A stretch of 64,000 bases of DNA, from NCBI GenBank assembly GCA_900551915.1, contig URXT01000007.1, positions 14,746-78,745 of the forward strand, written 5' to 3'. The notes under the pieces were generated by a model. The model worked only from the letters and a program-made list of their open reading frames with translations, was not told the DNA's origin and searched no databases. Position numbers and translations under genes: made by a program. This DNA comes from an uncultured bacterium. Its GTDB lineage: Bacteria; Cyanobacteriota; Vampirovibrionia; Gastranaerophilales; Gastranaerophilaceae. Shown piece by piece: positions 25,660-32,572 of this stretch (its first letter is position 1; each line of letters begins with the position of its first letter).

Positions 25660-25932
25660 TCAGAGTTCAGAATTTTTTATATTATCGGGAATATTATTTT
25701 CAATTTCACGAATCAAGTCGCAAATACTCCAATTTAAACCTGACGAAATTTTTTTAAGTGTAATGATATTTGGAATACGGGTGCCATGTTCAAGTCTGCT
25801 TAAAGTTGCACAAGGAATATCCGCTTCGTAGGCAAACATCCGAAGACTTTTTTTCGCAGACTCAATTCTAATCTTTTTAAGACTTTCTCCAAAAGCTTTT
25901 AAGTATTCTTCCTTAAAATCTGATTCTGACAT
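25660..25932 (-). CDS. XRE-family helix-turn-helix regulator
   Basis: A 90-aa lambda-repressor-type protein. FGESLKKIRIESAKKSLRMF, AYEADIPCATLSRLEHGTRIPN and ITLKKISSGLNW form the five-helix HTH. It has no sensory domain. The ATG at 25932 is preferred (CGGAG 5 nt upstream). It is divergent from the prepilin at 26014, with a near-perfect palindrome between them that may be its operator. Confidence 0.85.
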   Translation of the reverse strand: MSESDFKEEYLKAFGESLKKIRIESAKKSLRMFAYEADIPCATLSRLEHGTRIPNIITLKKISSGLNWSICDLIREIENNIPDNIKNSEL

Positions 25933-25983
25933 AATACTCCGCACTTGACTTATTTGAATTATAACTTTATAATTTGGTTAATC

Positions 25984-25999
25984 GTTTCCATTTGGAAAC
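25984..25999. promoter_or_regulatory. Palindromic operator GTTTCCA-TT-TGGAAAC
   Basis: A perfect 7-bp inverted repeat with a 2-bp spacer lies in the 81-bp region between the XRE regulator and the prepilin gene, just before the prepilin ribosome-binding site. Size and symmetry fit an XRE dimer site. Confidence 0.6.
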
Positions 26000-26013
26000 A
26001 AAAGGAGAAAAAT

Positions 26014-26790
26014 ATGACTAAAGTAAAAAATATAAATTCTTTCACATTTGCTGAAGTTTTGATAACATTGGGGGTAATAGGAATTGTGGCAGCAATGACG
26101 CTTCCGCAGCTCATCAGAAATTATCAGCACAAGGTGCTTGAAACTCAGTTTAAAAAGTCTGTTTCCGTAATTTCTCAAGTTGTTCTACATACTAAAAATG
26201 AACTTGGCATTGATAAATTAGCTGAATATTGTACACAATTAAAAAATAGCACTTATCCAAACGCAAGTGGCTGCTATTTATCATTTTTCAATAACTTATC
26301 TGCATTAAGTAAAAAGACTTCTAGCTATACTTATTATGTCATTAAGCGCTATAATGACAAGATTTTAACATACAATGGCAAACAACAAATTACAAAGAGC
26401 GCACTTGCAGGAATTGGTGAAGGAGTATTTCAAACAAAACTCATGCCGGATGGAAGTTTTATAAATATGTACATAATAGAAGGACAAATGTATATTGCCA
26501 CTGACACAAACGGCAAAAAAGGCCCGAACAGACTTGGACATGATATTTTTATTTTTACCCTTGACAAAAATAATGATACTTTATCATATTTTACAAAACC
26601 GCAAAATTTTTCAGATGAAGAAATTGCAGACAAGGATTTTAATACTGAATACGATAAAGAACGGTATGGAAATCCATGCAATACATCTTCAACGCAAAAG
26701 GCAAACGGAGTCGGCTGTGCATATTACGCAGTTCGCGGCGAATGTCCTGAAGGCAGTGGACGCGGATATTTTGAGTGTCTGCCAAAATAA
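26014..26790 (+). CDS. Type IV prepilin-like / pseudopilin protein
   Basis: The 258-aa protein has a prepilin signal around NSFTFAEVLITLGVIGIVAAMTL (Ser before the cleaved Phe, Glu at +5), then a helix and a globular domain. The C-terminus has several Cys (NPCNTS, VGCAYYAVRGECPEG and YFECLPK) and is Gly/Pro-rich, as in minor pilins. The start at 26014 is chosen because AAAGGAGAAAAAT precedes it. It is possibly controlled by the divergent XRE regulator. It is the last backbone gene before the island. Confidence 0.85.
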   Translation: MTKVKNINSFTFAEVLITLGVIGIVAAMTLPQLIRNYQHKVLETQFKKSVSVISQVVLHTKNELGIDKLAEYCTQLKNSTYPNASGCYLSFFNNLSALSKKTSSYTYYVIKRYNDKILTYNGKQQITKSALAGIGEGVFQTKLMPDGSFINMYIIEGQMYIATDTNGKKGPNRLGHDIFIFTLDKNNDTLSYFTKPQNFSDEEIADKDFNTEYDKERYGNPCNTSSTQKANGVGCAYYAVRGECPEGSGRGYFECLPK

Positions 26791-26821
26791 AATTATAAAA
26801 AATTTTGCACTAAAAATTTTC

Positions 26822-26862
26822 ATGCTATAATAAAATCAGCCGTGCTCCACGGGGAATTGCAA
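26822..26862 (+). repeat. attL-like direct repeat (left island end)
   Basis: A 41-bp copy of 41206-41246 with one mismatch (A/T at 26835 versus 41219). It contains an extended -10 (TGCTATAAT) and the first ~24 nt of the SRP RNA, including hairpin CCGTG-CTC-CACGG. Confidence 0.9.
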
Positions 26863-26910
26863 AACTTCGGGGATTGATAATCTGTAACAAATTCTAATCA
26901 CAGATAGTGA

Positions 26911-26960
26911 GAAAATACTTAATTTTACTTATCTTTAGTAAAATTAAATATTTTCATTTT
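26911..26960 (+). terminator. Strong hairpin with T run just inside the left end
   Basis: GAAAATA and TAATTTTAC on the left pair with GTAAAATTA and TATTTTC on the right, followed by ATTTTTTCTG. It lies 50 bp after the attL copy of the SRP promoter and would stop transcripts started there. Confidence 0.65.
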
Positions 26961-26991
26961 TTCTGTTTTGTCATAAATTTTTAAACATTTC

Positions 26992-27009
26992 ACCAACATT
27001 TTACCAACA
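26992..27009 (+). repeat. Integrase arm-type repeats, left
   Basis: Two ACCAACA units starting 11 bp apart (26992 and 27003). The same pair (ACCAACA and GCCAACA, also 11 bp apart) lies at 41135-41152 near the right end, as expected for integrase arm-binding sites. Confidence 0.55.
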
Positions 27010-27099
27010 ATTTTTGTGGTTGAAAGTGAATTATATAGCCTAATATAGCTCTAATATCATAATAAATATTACAGACTTTTCAAAATTATTTAAACCTGA

Positions 27100-27105
27100 T
27101 ATCAT
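27100..27105 (+). promoter_or_regulatory. -10 box placed for a leaderless transcript
   Basis: TATCAT, six bases, then the ATG at 27112. No Shine-Dalgarno sequence. Confidence 0.45.
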
Positions 27106-27111
27106 TGCTTT

Positions 27112-28338
27112 ATGTCAAAAGCAAGATTGAATAATCAACAATATAACTATGTAAAATTTTGTTCATACTTATTAAAACATTACGAAGAATTTAAACTGAA
27201 TGAAATTTTTAATATTATAGAGGAGCGTAAAAATAATTTAAAGGCGTATAAACAAACTATTAACCATAACAAACCTATTGATTTTATGGATTTAGTTTCT
27301 ATAAATTTATTAGGGCAATTTATAAAATCTGAGTATATATTACATTTTGATTTGATTAACAAAATTATTTATTATATTTCTAATTTATTTTTTTATTTAA
27401 ATGGGTTTTCTTCCAAATATCTACAGAATATAATTTTAGATAGCTTAATCTATGTTGAACAACATGAAATGATTAAGTCAATTTGTGATTTTGTAATAAG
27501 TAACAAATATATTGTAATTTATGATAGAAATTATCAAAGCAAAAATATTTTGTTTAAAATTTTATTCATAGGTGACCTGAAAAAGTATAATAAAGAAATA
27601 AAAGAAACAAGAGCATACGCAAATGAAATAACAGGACAGATATTGTTATGTAATACAAATAAAACTGTTGTAGATAAAAAGCCTAAGCGAGGTAGACCAC
27701 CGCAAGATGATCTTGCTCAAGTTATGTTGATGATTGATAATAATTATATAAATAGTAAAATTCATAACGTTTCAAGGGACTTAAACACAATTAAAGCTGT
27801 AGTTTATGGCAGAGTTTATAAACTTGAAAAAGTTGATAAAGATATAAATAATAATGAACCAGAACAAAACGACTTAAATACGGAAAAGGAACAAAACAAC
27901 TCCAAAAAAAAATTTAAAAAAGTACTTGATTTACCCAAACAACAATATACTACGGATTTTGCTAATTATAAAATTATTGCAACAGAGATTTTCCGTGTCG
28001 CAAATGAAATATCATTAGAAACAACTAATGCAACGTGTGAACTATGCAATCCTAGAAACAAAGAGATTAGAAAATGTGAAAATTGTAGAAGAATATTTAA
28101 ATTGCTTTCAATGTTAACATACAAAAGTAGTGGTAAAAAGCCAGTGAAAAAACGTGAAGCTAAAAATATAGAAGCCTCAGTCCGTGACAAGAATAAAAAA
28201 ATTACAGATCCTGATGAACTACTATCTAAAAGAAGAGATTATTTATTGAAAATGTTGCAAAATGTAACAAATATAAATAACGAAGTTACAGATATTATCA
28301 AGACAGCTAGTTTCCTTATAAATCAACAGTATTACTAA
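27112..28338 (+). CDS. Island protein with AT-hook-like motif and double CxxC, unknown
   Basis: A 408-aa protein, Asn/Lys/Ile-rich, first gene inside the island. The first ~190 residues are helical. KPKRGRPPQDDLAQVML near residue 186 resembles an AT-hook (RGRP). CELCNPRNKEIRKCENCRR near residue 310 has two CxxC pairs 9 residues apart, as in a zinc ribbon. The tail is basic. This pattern suggests nucleic-acid binding. No family recognised; it could be a regulator of the island or a defence component. No ribosome-binding site; it may be leaderless. Confidence 0.6.
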   Translation: MSKARLNNQQYNYVKFCSYLLKHYEEFKLNEIFNIIEERKNNLKAYKQTINHNKPIDFMDLVSINLLGQFIKSEYILHFDLINKIIYYISNLFFYLNGFSSKYLQNIILDSLIYVEQHEMIKSICDFVISNKYIVIYDRNYQSKNILFKILFIGDLKKYNKEIKETRAYANEITGQILLCNTNKTVVDKKPKRGRPPQDDLAQVMLMIDNNYINSKIHNVSRDLNTIKAVVYGRVYKLEKVDKDINNNEPEQNDLNTEKEQNNSKKKFKKVLDLPKQQYTTDFANYKIIATEIFRVANEISLETTNATCELCNPRNKEIRKCENCRRIFKLLSMLTYKSSGKKPVKKREAKNIEASVRDKNKKITDPDELLSKRRDYLLKMLQNVTNINNEVTDIIKTASFLINQQYY

Positions 28339-28506
28339 GAATAAGTCGAATAATTCAGAAATAAATGTTTTTATTAAATCAGCTTATGTTTTTAAAACGC
28401 TTTATTTACTGGATTTACTTCTAACAAACATACTAAAATCTCAAAACTAATAATTATTTTTTTCGTATTTACCCGCAAAAATCAGAAATAATGTTATTTT
28501 TGTCAA

Positions 28507-28554
28507 TTTACCTTAAGTTGACTATTTCATTTTGGTATGTAAAATTAGGGTAAA
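28507..28554 (+). promoter_or_regulatory. Promoter flanked by TTTACC / GGTAAA half-sites
   Basis: TTGACT (28518-28523), 16-bp spacer, TAAAAT (28540-28545) preceded by TATG, an extended -10. TTTACC at 28507 and GGTAAA at 28549 flank it symmetrically and match the halves of the palindrome at 31763. Drives the AlpA-like gene. Confidence 0.6.
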
Positions 28555-28575
28555 ACTGAAAGGAAAATATACAAA

Positions 28576-28827
28576 ATGACAAACAATAAAGAAGAACATA
28601 AAAAAATACCCCAACTAATTTTACTCGTTGACTTCCCTAAAAAGTATAATTTTATAACTTTAGGGAAATTAAGACAATTAGTATTCTGCAAAAAAATTAA
28701 CGGTTTTGATAAAGTTGTAGTCAAAATCGGACGTAGAATTTTACTAGATGAAGATTTATTTTTCGAGTGGCTGCGAGAACAAAATCCTCATTGGAATTCA
28801 GAGGAGGTGAACATCAAAGCTAGTTAG
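28576..28827 (+). CDS. AlpA/excisionase-like DNA-binding protein
   Basis: An 83-aa protein. ITLGKLRQLVFCKKINGFDKVVVKIGRRILLDEDLFFEWL is the MerR/AlpA-like winged-helix layout seen in Xis-type and prophage helper proteins. It probably helps excision or controls the integrase. The ribosome-binding site (AAAGGAAAATATACAAA) is weak. The promoter at 28518 is clear. It is far (11 kb) from the integrase. Confidence 0.7.
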   Translation: MTNNKEEHKKIPQLILLVDFPKKYNFITLGKLRQLVFCKKINGFDKVVVKIGRRILLDEDLFFEWLREQNPHWNSEEVNIKAS

Positions 28828-28926
28828 GAATTTTTTGAACAATTTAATAATAGTTTTTCGAGCTGATTTCTGTCAAACTCTGACATTTAAACTTTAAAAT
28901 CGGTTCAAATCAGGTAATCACAATTA

Positions 28927-28959
28927 TCGTGCAGGTTGTGGTTCAGTTGCAATGCACGA
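28927..28959. other. Hairpin before the primase-like remnant
   Basis: TCGTGCA ... TGCACGA, a 7-bp perfect stem with a 19-base loop in the gap after the AlpA-like gene. No function is evident. Confidence 0.35.
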
Positions 28960-28981
28960 AAAAATGGAAAGGAAAAAGATC

Positions 28982-29140
28982 ATGAATCTTAATGAAAAAC
29001 ACAGGCATGAGTTTCATTCTAGCGGTATCAGTGATGATACAACTAACAAGTATGTTACTCAAGGTTATTTTCAAAGTATTGAAGATATTCAGCATTTTGA
29101 TAGTGGTTTAGTTAAAATGCCCCCAAAAACTGTAAAGTAA
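28982..29140 (+). pseudogene. Remnant of a primase-like (DUF3854-type) replication protein
   Basis: A 52-aa frame with a good ribosome-binding site (GGAAAGGAAAAAGATC-ATG). HRHEFHSSGISDDTTNKYVTQGY is the typical N-terminus of large mobile-element primase/helicase proteins (EH..EL..SGIS...A..RGY). These normally continue for hundreds of residues, but here a stop follows after KMPPKTVK and no downstream frame resumes. It is probably the decayed 5' end of a replication gene, although a free-standing small protein is possible. Confidence 0.45.
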
Positions 29141-29214
29141 AAAAATTATAAAATTTATCAAACCTAGTACGGGGTAAGATACAGTAAAAATACGTACAAG
29201 AAAGGGAAATTGTT

Positions 29215-29418
29215 ATGAAAATAACAGAAAAATTAGACTTACTCGATGAAAAAATTGTTCAACTGAACAAACTTGTTGATGAAATCAACAAAATGGAATT
29301 AATGCCTACAATTAAGGCAAGGTGTTACATTGCACAAATTTTTGGCGAAGATGAAGAAAATATGTGCGTAACAGAACCTCATACTGAAAAAACTGAAAGG
29401 AGAAAAGAAAATGAGTAA
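29215..29418 (+). CDS. Small helical island protein
   Basis: A 67-aa acidic protein with heptad-like helix (LDLLDEKIVQLNKLVDEINKM) and two Cys. The ribosome-binding site AAAGGGAAATTGTT precedes the ATG. Its end overlaps the next start by 8 bp (ATGAGTAA), so both are coupled. No family recognised. Confidence 0.55.
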   Translation: MKITEKLDLLDEKIVQLNKLVDEINKMELMPTIKARCYIAQIFGEDEENMCVTEPHTEKTERRKENE

Positions 29419-29848
29419 AAAGGAAAAAACGGCACTAATCATTTTAGGAAATCAAAACCCAAACAAGGAGACAACAATGACAAAAGAAGAAAACAAGAAA
29501 GACATTTACAGCATGAATACGGAAGACAAAGAACGGACTAAAGCTAAAATTAAATTTTTAACGGATTTAAGAACCACTGTAACCAAAGAAGCTGTAACTA
29601 TGATTGAAGATGATAGTTTTAACGGTAAAGAATTTGCTGTTTATAAAGCATTATATCAACATTATTACAGAAATATAGAAGCTTCAAATTGGTGTTCAAT
29701 TGAAAATTTAAGTAAACATTTATTCATGAACATAGGTGAAGTACGTTACATTATCAAAAAGCTTTTTGCAAAAGGATATTTTAAGCTGCCAGACTATAAC
29801 ATGTATGAAATATCGGATGATAACTACGTTATAGAATGTAACAAATAA
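29411..29848 (+). CDS. Winged-helix protein upstream of the reverse transcriptase
   Basis: A 145-aa protein. The C-terminal ~85 residues (FAVYKALYQHYYRNIEASNWCSIENLSKHL, then GEVRYIIKKLFAKGYFKL) have the winged-helix arrangement of replication initiator or regulator proteins. An internal ATG at 29477 with a better ribosome-binding site (CAAGGAGACAACA) may be the main start, giving 123 aa. It lies immediately before the structured leader and RT and might be part of the same unit. Confidence 0.6.
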   Translation: MSKKEKTALIILGNQNPNKETTMTKEENKKDIYSMNTEDKERTKAKIKFLTDLRTTVTKEAVTMIEDDSFNGKEFAVYKALYQHYYRNIEASNWCSIENLSKHLFMNIGEVRYIIKKLFAKGYFKLPDYNMYEISDDNYVIECNK

Positions 29849-29959
29849 TAAAAAAGTGGGAAAAATGGTGCTATTACAGAAATATTTTTGTAATTTAAAA
29901 AGGCAAGAACTTACAAAGATTATTAACCTATATATAGGAATAATTAAAAAGTTACTTTT

Positions 29960-30075
29960 ACTTTGATTGGTACTTTTGTGTACCAATGCAAGACAGGGGC
30001 TAGGATTAACCTGCACAGTCGTCATTGCACCAAGGCTGATACAATCCGTTATGCCCCCTTACCTTGGAAAAAGAA
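29960..30075 (+). ncRNA. Candidate structured RNA (retron msr-msd-like) before the reverse transcriptase
   Basis: In the 252-bp gap before the RT, the last ~110 bp are about 50% GC against about 27% around. Hairpins visible: ATTGGTAC-N6-GTACCAAT (29966-29987); nested CAATG...CATTG with inner GAC...GTC and AGG...CCT; CCAAGG...CCTTGG ending at about 30067. Position directly upstream of a retron-like RT fits an msr-msd, but I could not define a branching G or the a1/a2 pair. Confidence 0.45.
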
Positions 30076-30100
30076 GGATACGAAACGAAAAGGATTAAAA

Positions 30101-30904
30101 ATGAAAAATTTAGCATATTTATTAGAAGAAATTACTAAAGGATATAAAAACCTGGCTGCTGACATTTCTACAAGTTATAAACAAGTAAAAAAACGAAAAA
30201 ACAATAAAGTCAGAATTATGTATATACCAGATGAAAAGATTAAAACAGTACAGAAGCATATTAACAAAATATTACAGATAAGACTGCCCAAACCAGTCTA
30301 CCTTCATACAGGTTATAAAAAGTGTAAAATTCTGAATGTCGTAAAAGAACATAAAATGTCAAGTTTAATAATTGTATTAGATATAAAAAATTTTTATGGA
30401 AGTGTTCCGACAGAAAGAGTTTTTAATTTTTTAACTCAAATTTGTCAGCTAAATATTGATGTTGCGAAGTCAATATTTAAATTTATTACATATAGAAATA
30501 CAATACCGATTGGAATTTCTACAAGCAGTCTTGTAAGTTTTTGGGCTTGTAAAGACGTATTTGATGAAATTTATGATTATTGTGTAAATTCAGAGTATAA
30601 CATGACATTATATGCTGATGATATTATTATTTCAGGCGATATAAAAAATCCTAATAAATTGATTTCATTGGTACAAAAAACAATATCAAAGGCAGGGTTA
30701 AGCTTAAACCACCGTAAGATTAGAATTTATGGCAAGAATAAGCGTATTATGAATATTCATGTTAATTCTAAAGGAAAACTTAGCATTAATTATAATCTCC
30801 GTCGTTCAATTAGTGAACTGAAGGCTAAACAAAAATTATCTGAACAAGAAAAAATGATACTACAAGGTAAATTAAACTACGTCAGACAGGTTATGAATAC
30901 ATAA
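30101..30904 (+). CDS. Reverse transcriptase, retron-like
   Basis: A 267-aa RT. Motifs are in order: KVRIMYIPDEKIKTVQKHIN (RT1), ILNVVKEHKMSSLIIVLDIKNFYGSV (motif A with catalytic Asp; NxxxxH close to the retron NAxxH), PIGISTSSLVSFWACKD (motif B), MTLYADDIIIS (YxDD), SKAGLSLNHRKIRIYG, IMNIHVNSKGKLSINYNLR (position of the retron VTGL) and LQGKLNYVRQV. It lacks a maturase, endonuclease and the DGR-type motif B. The ATG at 30101 is preferred to an upstream TTG at 29963, because the latter would translate through the structured leader. A terminator follows, so it is a self-contained unit. Confidence 0.8.
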   Translation: MKNLAYLLEEITKGYKNLAADISTSYKQVKKRKNNKVRIMYIPDEKIKTVQKHINKILQIRLPKPVYLHTGYKKCKILNVVKEHKMSSLIIVLDIKNFYGSVPTERVFNFLTQICQLNIDVAKSIFKFITYRNTIPIGISTSSLVSFWACKDVFDEIYDYCVNSEYNMTLYADDIIISGDIKNPNKLISLVQKTISKAGLSLNHRKIRIYGKNKRIMNIHVNSKGKLSINYNLRRSISELKAKQKLSEQEKMILQGKLNYVRQVMNT

Positions 30905-30936
30905 TTTGTTTATCTTACATTATGAGAGAGCATTAG

Positions 30937-30960
30937 ACGGCATTTTAATGCCGTTTCTTT
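30937..30960 (+). terminator. Terminator after the reverse transcriptase
   Basis: ACGGCAT-TTTA-ATGCCGT stem-loop followed by TTCTTTTGT. Confidence 0.8.
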
Positions 30961-31080
30961 TGTACTTTAGGGGCTATAAAAAATTACAGACAAACATACA
31001 TGCATAAAGAAATAAGTTCTACAAGAAAAAAAACGACTAAAAAACAGATTTTCCAGTGAGTAAAGACACTAATAACACTG

Positions 31081-31674
31081 CTATGCAACATTTTTCAGAA
31101 ATTTATACAGATTAACAGTAGAAGTTTTAAATTGTTTTGCAACTACTGTTTTGGGTACACCGCAATCAAGAAGTTTTAAAATAACTTCTTGGTGTTCATC
31201 AAGTTTAGATTTTCCCTTGCCTTTAGGTCTGCCAAGTTTTAAGCCTGTTGCCTGTTTTGCGTGTAGAGCTTCTTTAGTTCTAAGGCTGATTAATTCCCTT
31301 TCAATTTGAGCAACAAGAGCAAAAACTGTAGAGGTTACAATTGCTGTAATTGTTTTATCAGCAGTACAAAAATTTTCTTTTAAAGAATAGAGTGTAAAAC
31401 CTTTTTGTTGCGATAAATCAATTATTTCAAAAATTTGTACAACAGAACGTGCAAGACGTGAAAGCTCCGGAACAATCAAAATATCACCTTGTTTAATTTC
31501 ATTGAGGATTTTTCCGATAAGCCTTTGTTTGTAATGTTTTTTGCTAGTAATATGTTCTTCGACAAACTCAACATTACCAAGTTTGTGAGAGTTTGCAAAC
31601 TTTAAAATTTCAAGTTTGTTTTTATCTGTATCTTGCAAAACTGTACTAACTCTTAAATATGCATAAACAGTCAT
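31081..31674 (-). CDS. Serine recombinase (resolvase/invertase family)
   Basis: A 197-aa small serine recombinase. YAYLRVSTVLQDTDKN holds the catalytic Ser; PELSRLARSVVQIFEII holds the conserved Arg residues; TAIVTSTVFALVAQIERELISLRTKEAL is the dimer helix E. The C-terminal HTH follows GRPKGKGKSKLDEH. Resolvase or invertase activity cannot be separated by sequence. It may resolve element dimers or flip a local segment. The palindrome at 31763 upstream could be an operator or crossover site. Confidence 0.9.
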   Translation of the reverse strand: MTVYAYLRVSTVLQDTDKNKLEILKFANSHKLGNVEFVEEHITSKKHYKQRLIGKILNEIKQGDILIVPELSRLARSVVQIFEIIDLSQQKGFTLYSLKENFCTADKTITAIVTSTVFALVAQIERELISLRTKEALHAKQATGLKLGRPKGKGKSKLDEHQEVILKLLDCGVPKTVVAKQFKTSTVNLYKFLKNVA

Positions 31675-31762
31675 AAAATGTCTCCTGTAAACTAAAAACG
31701 CATAATCCGTATTTATATTTTACACATTTATCAATCAAAACTTGACCCTTTTCTATTGATAG

Positions 31763-31779
31763 ATTTACCAACGGTAAAT
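31763..31779. promoter_or_regulatory. Palindrome ATTTACC-AAC-GGTAAAT
   Basis: Perfect 7-bp inverted repeat between the serine recombinase (minus) and hicA (plus). Its halves recur around the promoter at 28518-28545, pointing to a common island regulator or recombinase site. Confidence 0.5.
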
Positions 31780-31808
31780 GACCGTTTTAAATTGAGACTA
31801 AAAACTCT

Positions 31809-31853
31809 TGCAACTAAAAAACAGTTGCATTTTTATAACATTTGATTTATAAT
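31809..31853 (+). promoter_or_regulatory. hicAB promoter and operator
   Basis: TTGCAT (31825-31830), 17-bp spacer, TATAAT (31848-31853), six bases, ATG at 31860. An inverted repeat TGCAACT-N7-AGTTGCA (31809-31829) overlaps the -35, the classic place for HicB autorepression. Confidence 0.75.
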
Positions 31854-31859
31854 AAGAAT

Positions 31860-32114
31860 ATGACCAAGGAAGAAAAACTATTAAAACGTTTTTTAAGTAA
31901 ACCAAAAGATTTGAATTATGATGAACTTGTTCAAGTTTTGAAATATTTTGGATATTATGAGTTCACAACAGGAAAAACAACTGGTTCTGCAAAAAAATTC
32001 AAAAATGATAATAATGACTTGATAAACTTTCATAAGCCACACCCTAGCAATATAGTTAAAAGTTATATAATCAATCAGATAATAGAAAAACTTGAAAGGA
32101 ACGGGTTAATATAA
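31860..32114 (+). CDS. hicA: HicA-like toxin
   Basis: An 84-aa small mRNA-interferase-type protein. KDLNYDELVQVLKYFGYYEF, TGKTTGSAKKFKND and LINFHKPHPSNIVKSYIINQIIEKL match the HicA dsRBD-like fold, including the catalytic-His region. The partner HicB gene starts on the last base of its stop (TAATG). There is no ribosome-binding site; the promoter is placed for a leaderless mRNA. Confidence 0.88.
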   Translation: MTKEEKLLKRFLSKPKDLNYDELVQVLKYFGYYEFTTGKTTGSAKKFKNDNNDLINFHKPHPSNIVKSYIINQIIEKLERNGLI

Positions 32115-32518
32115 TGTTTGATATGAAAAAAGACAACTTTTTAAAATATAAAAATTATATAGGTTCTGTTGAATATGATTTAACCGATAAATGCCTTTAT
32201 GGAAGAATTTTATTTATTGATGATTTAATAACTTATGAAGGTGAGACCATTGAAGAATTAGAAAATTCATTTCATGAAATGGTTGATGACTATCTTGCGA
32301 CATGTAAAGAACTTGGAAAAACTCCTCAAAAAGCTTATAGTGGAAGTTTTAATGTAAGAACTGGCCCGCAAATTCATCAAGCATTAGCTGAAATAGCAGA
32401 ACTTGAAAATATTAGTTTAAATAAATTAATAGTTAATATTGTTAGTGATTTTGTAAATGATACAACCAATAAAAATAAGACTTTAAAGACTTTTAATAAA
32501 AAATTGTCTAATGCATAA
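32114..32518 (+). CDS. hicB: HicB-like antitoxin with ribbon-helix-helix tail
   Basis: A 134-aa HicB. The partially degraded RNase H-like N-domain is YIGSVEYDLTDKCLYGRILFI, DLITYEGETIEELENSFHEMVDDYLATCKELGKTP. The C-terminal Arc/MetJ-type DNA-binding segment is SGSFNVRTGPQIHQALAEIA ... SLNKLIVNIVSDFV. It neutralises HicA and probably represses the promoter through the inverted repeat at 31809. The start at 32114 overlaps hicA; an ATG at 32123 is possible. Confidence 0.9.
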   Translation: MFDMKKDNFLKYKNYIGSVEYDLTDKCLYGRILFIDDLITYEGETIEELENSFHEMVDDYLATCKELGKTPQKAYSGSFNVRTGPQIHQALAEIAELENISLNKLIVNIVSDFVNDTTNKNKTLKTFNKKLSNA

Positions 32519-32572
32519 AACAAATAATAAGAATGTATCTGTTATATATTGGCGGTATTGCGTTACAAGATA

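Noticed and set aside
29963-30100. N-terminal extension of the RT from a TTG at 29963
   Set aside because: It would translate through the GC-rich hairpin region and has no ribosome-binding site or RT similarity. The ATG at 30101 with AAAAGG upstream fits better.
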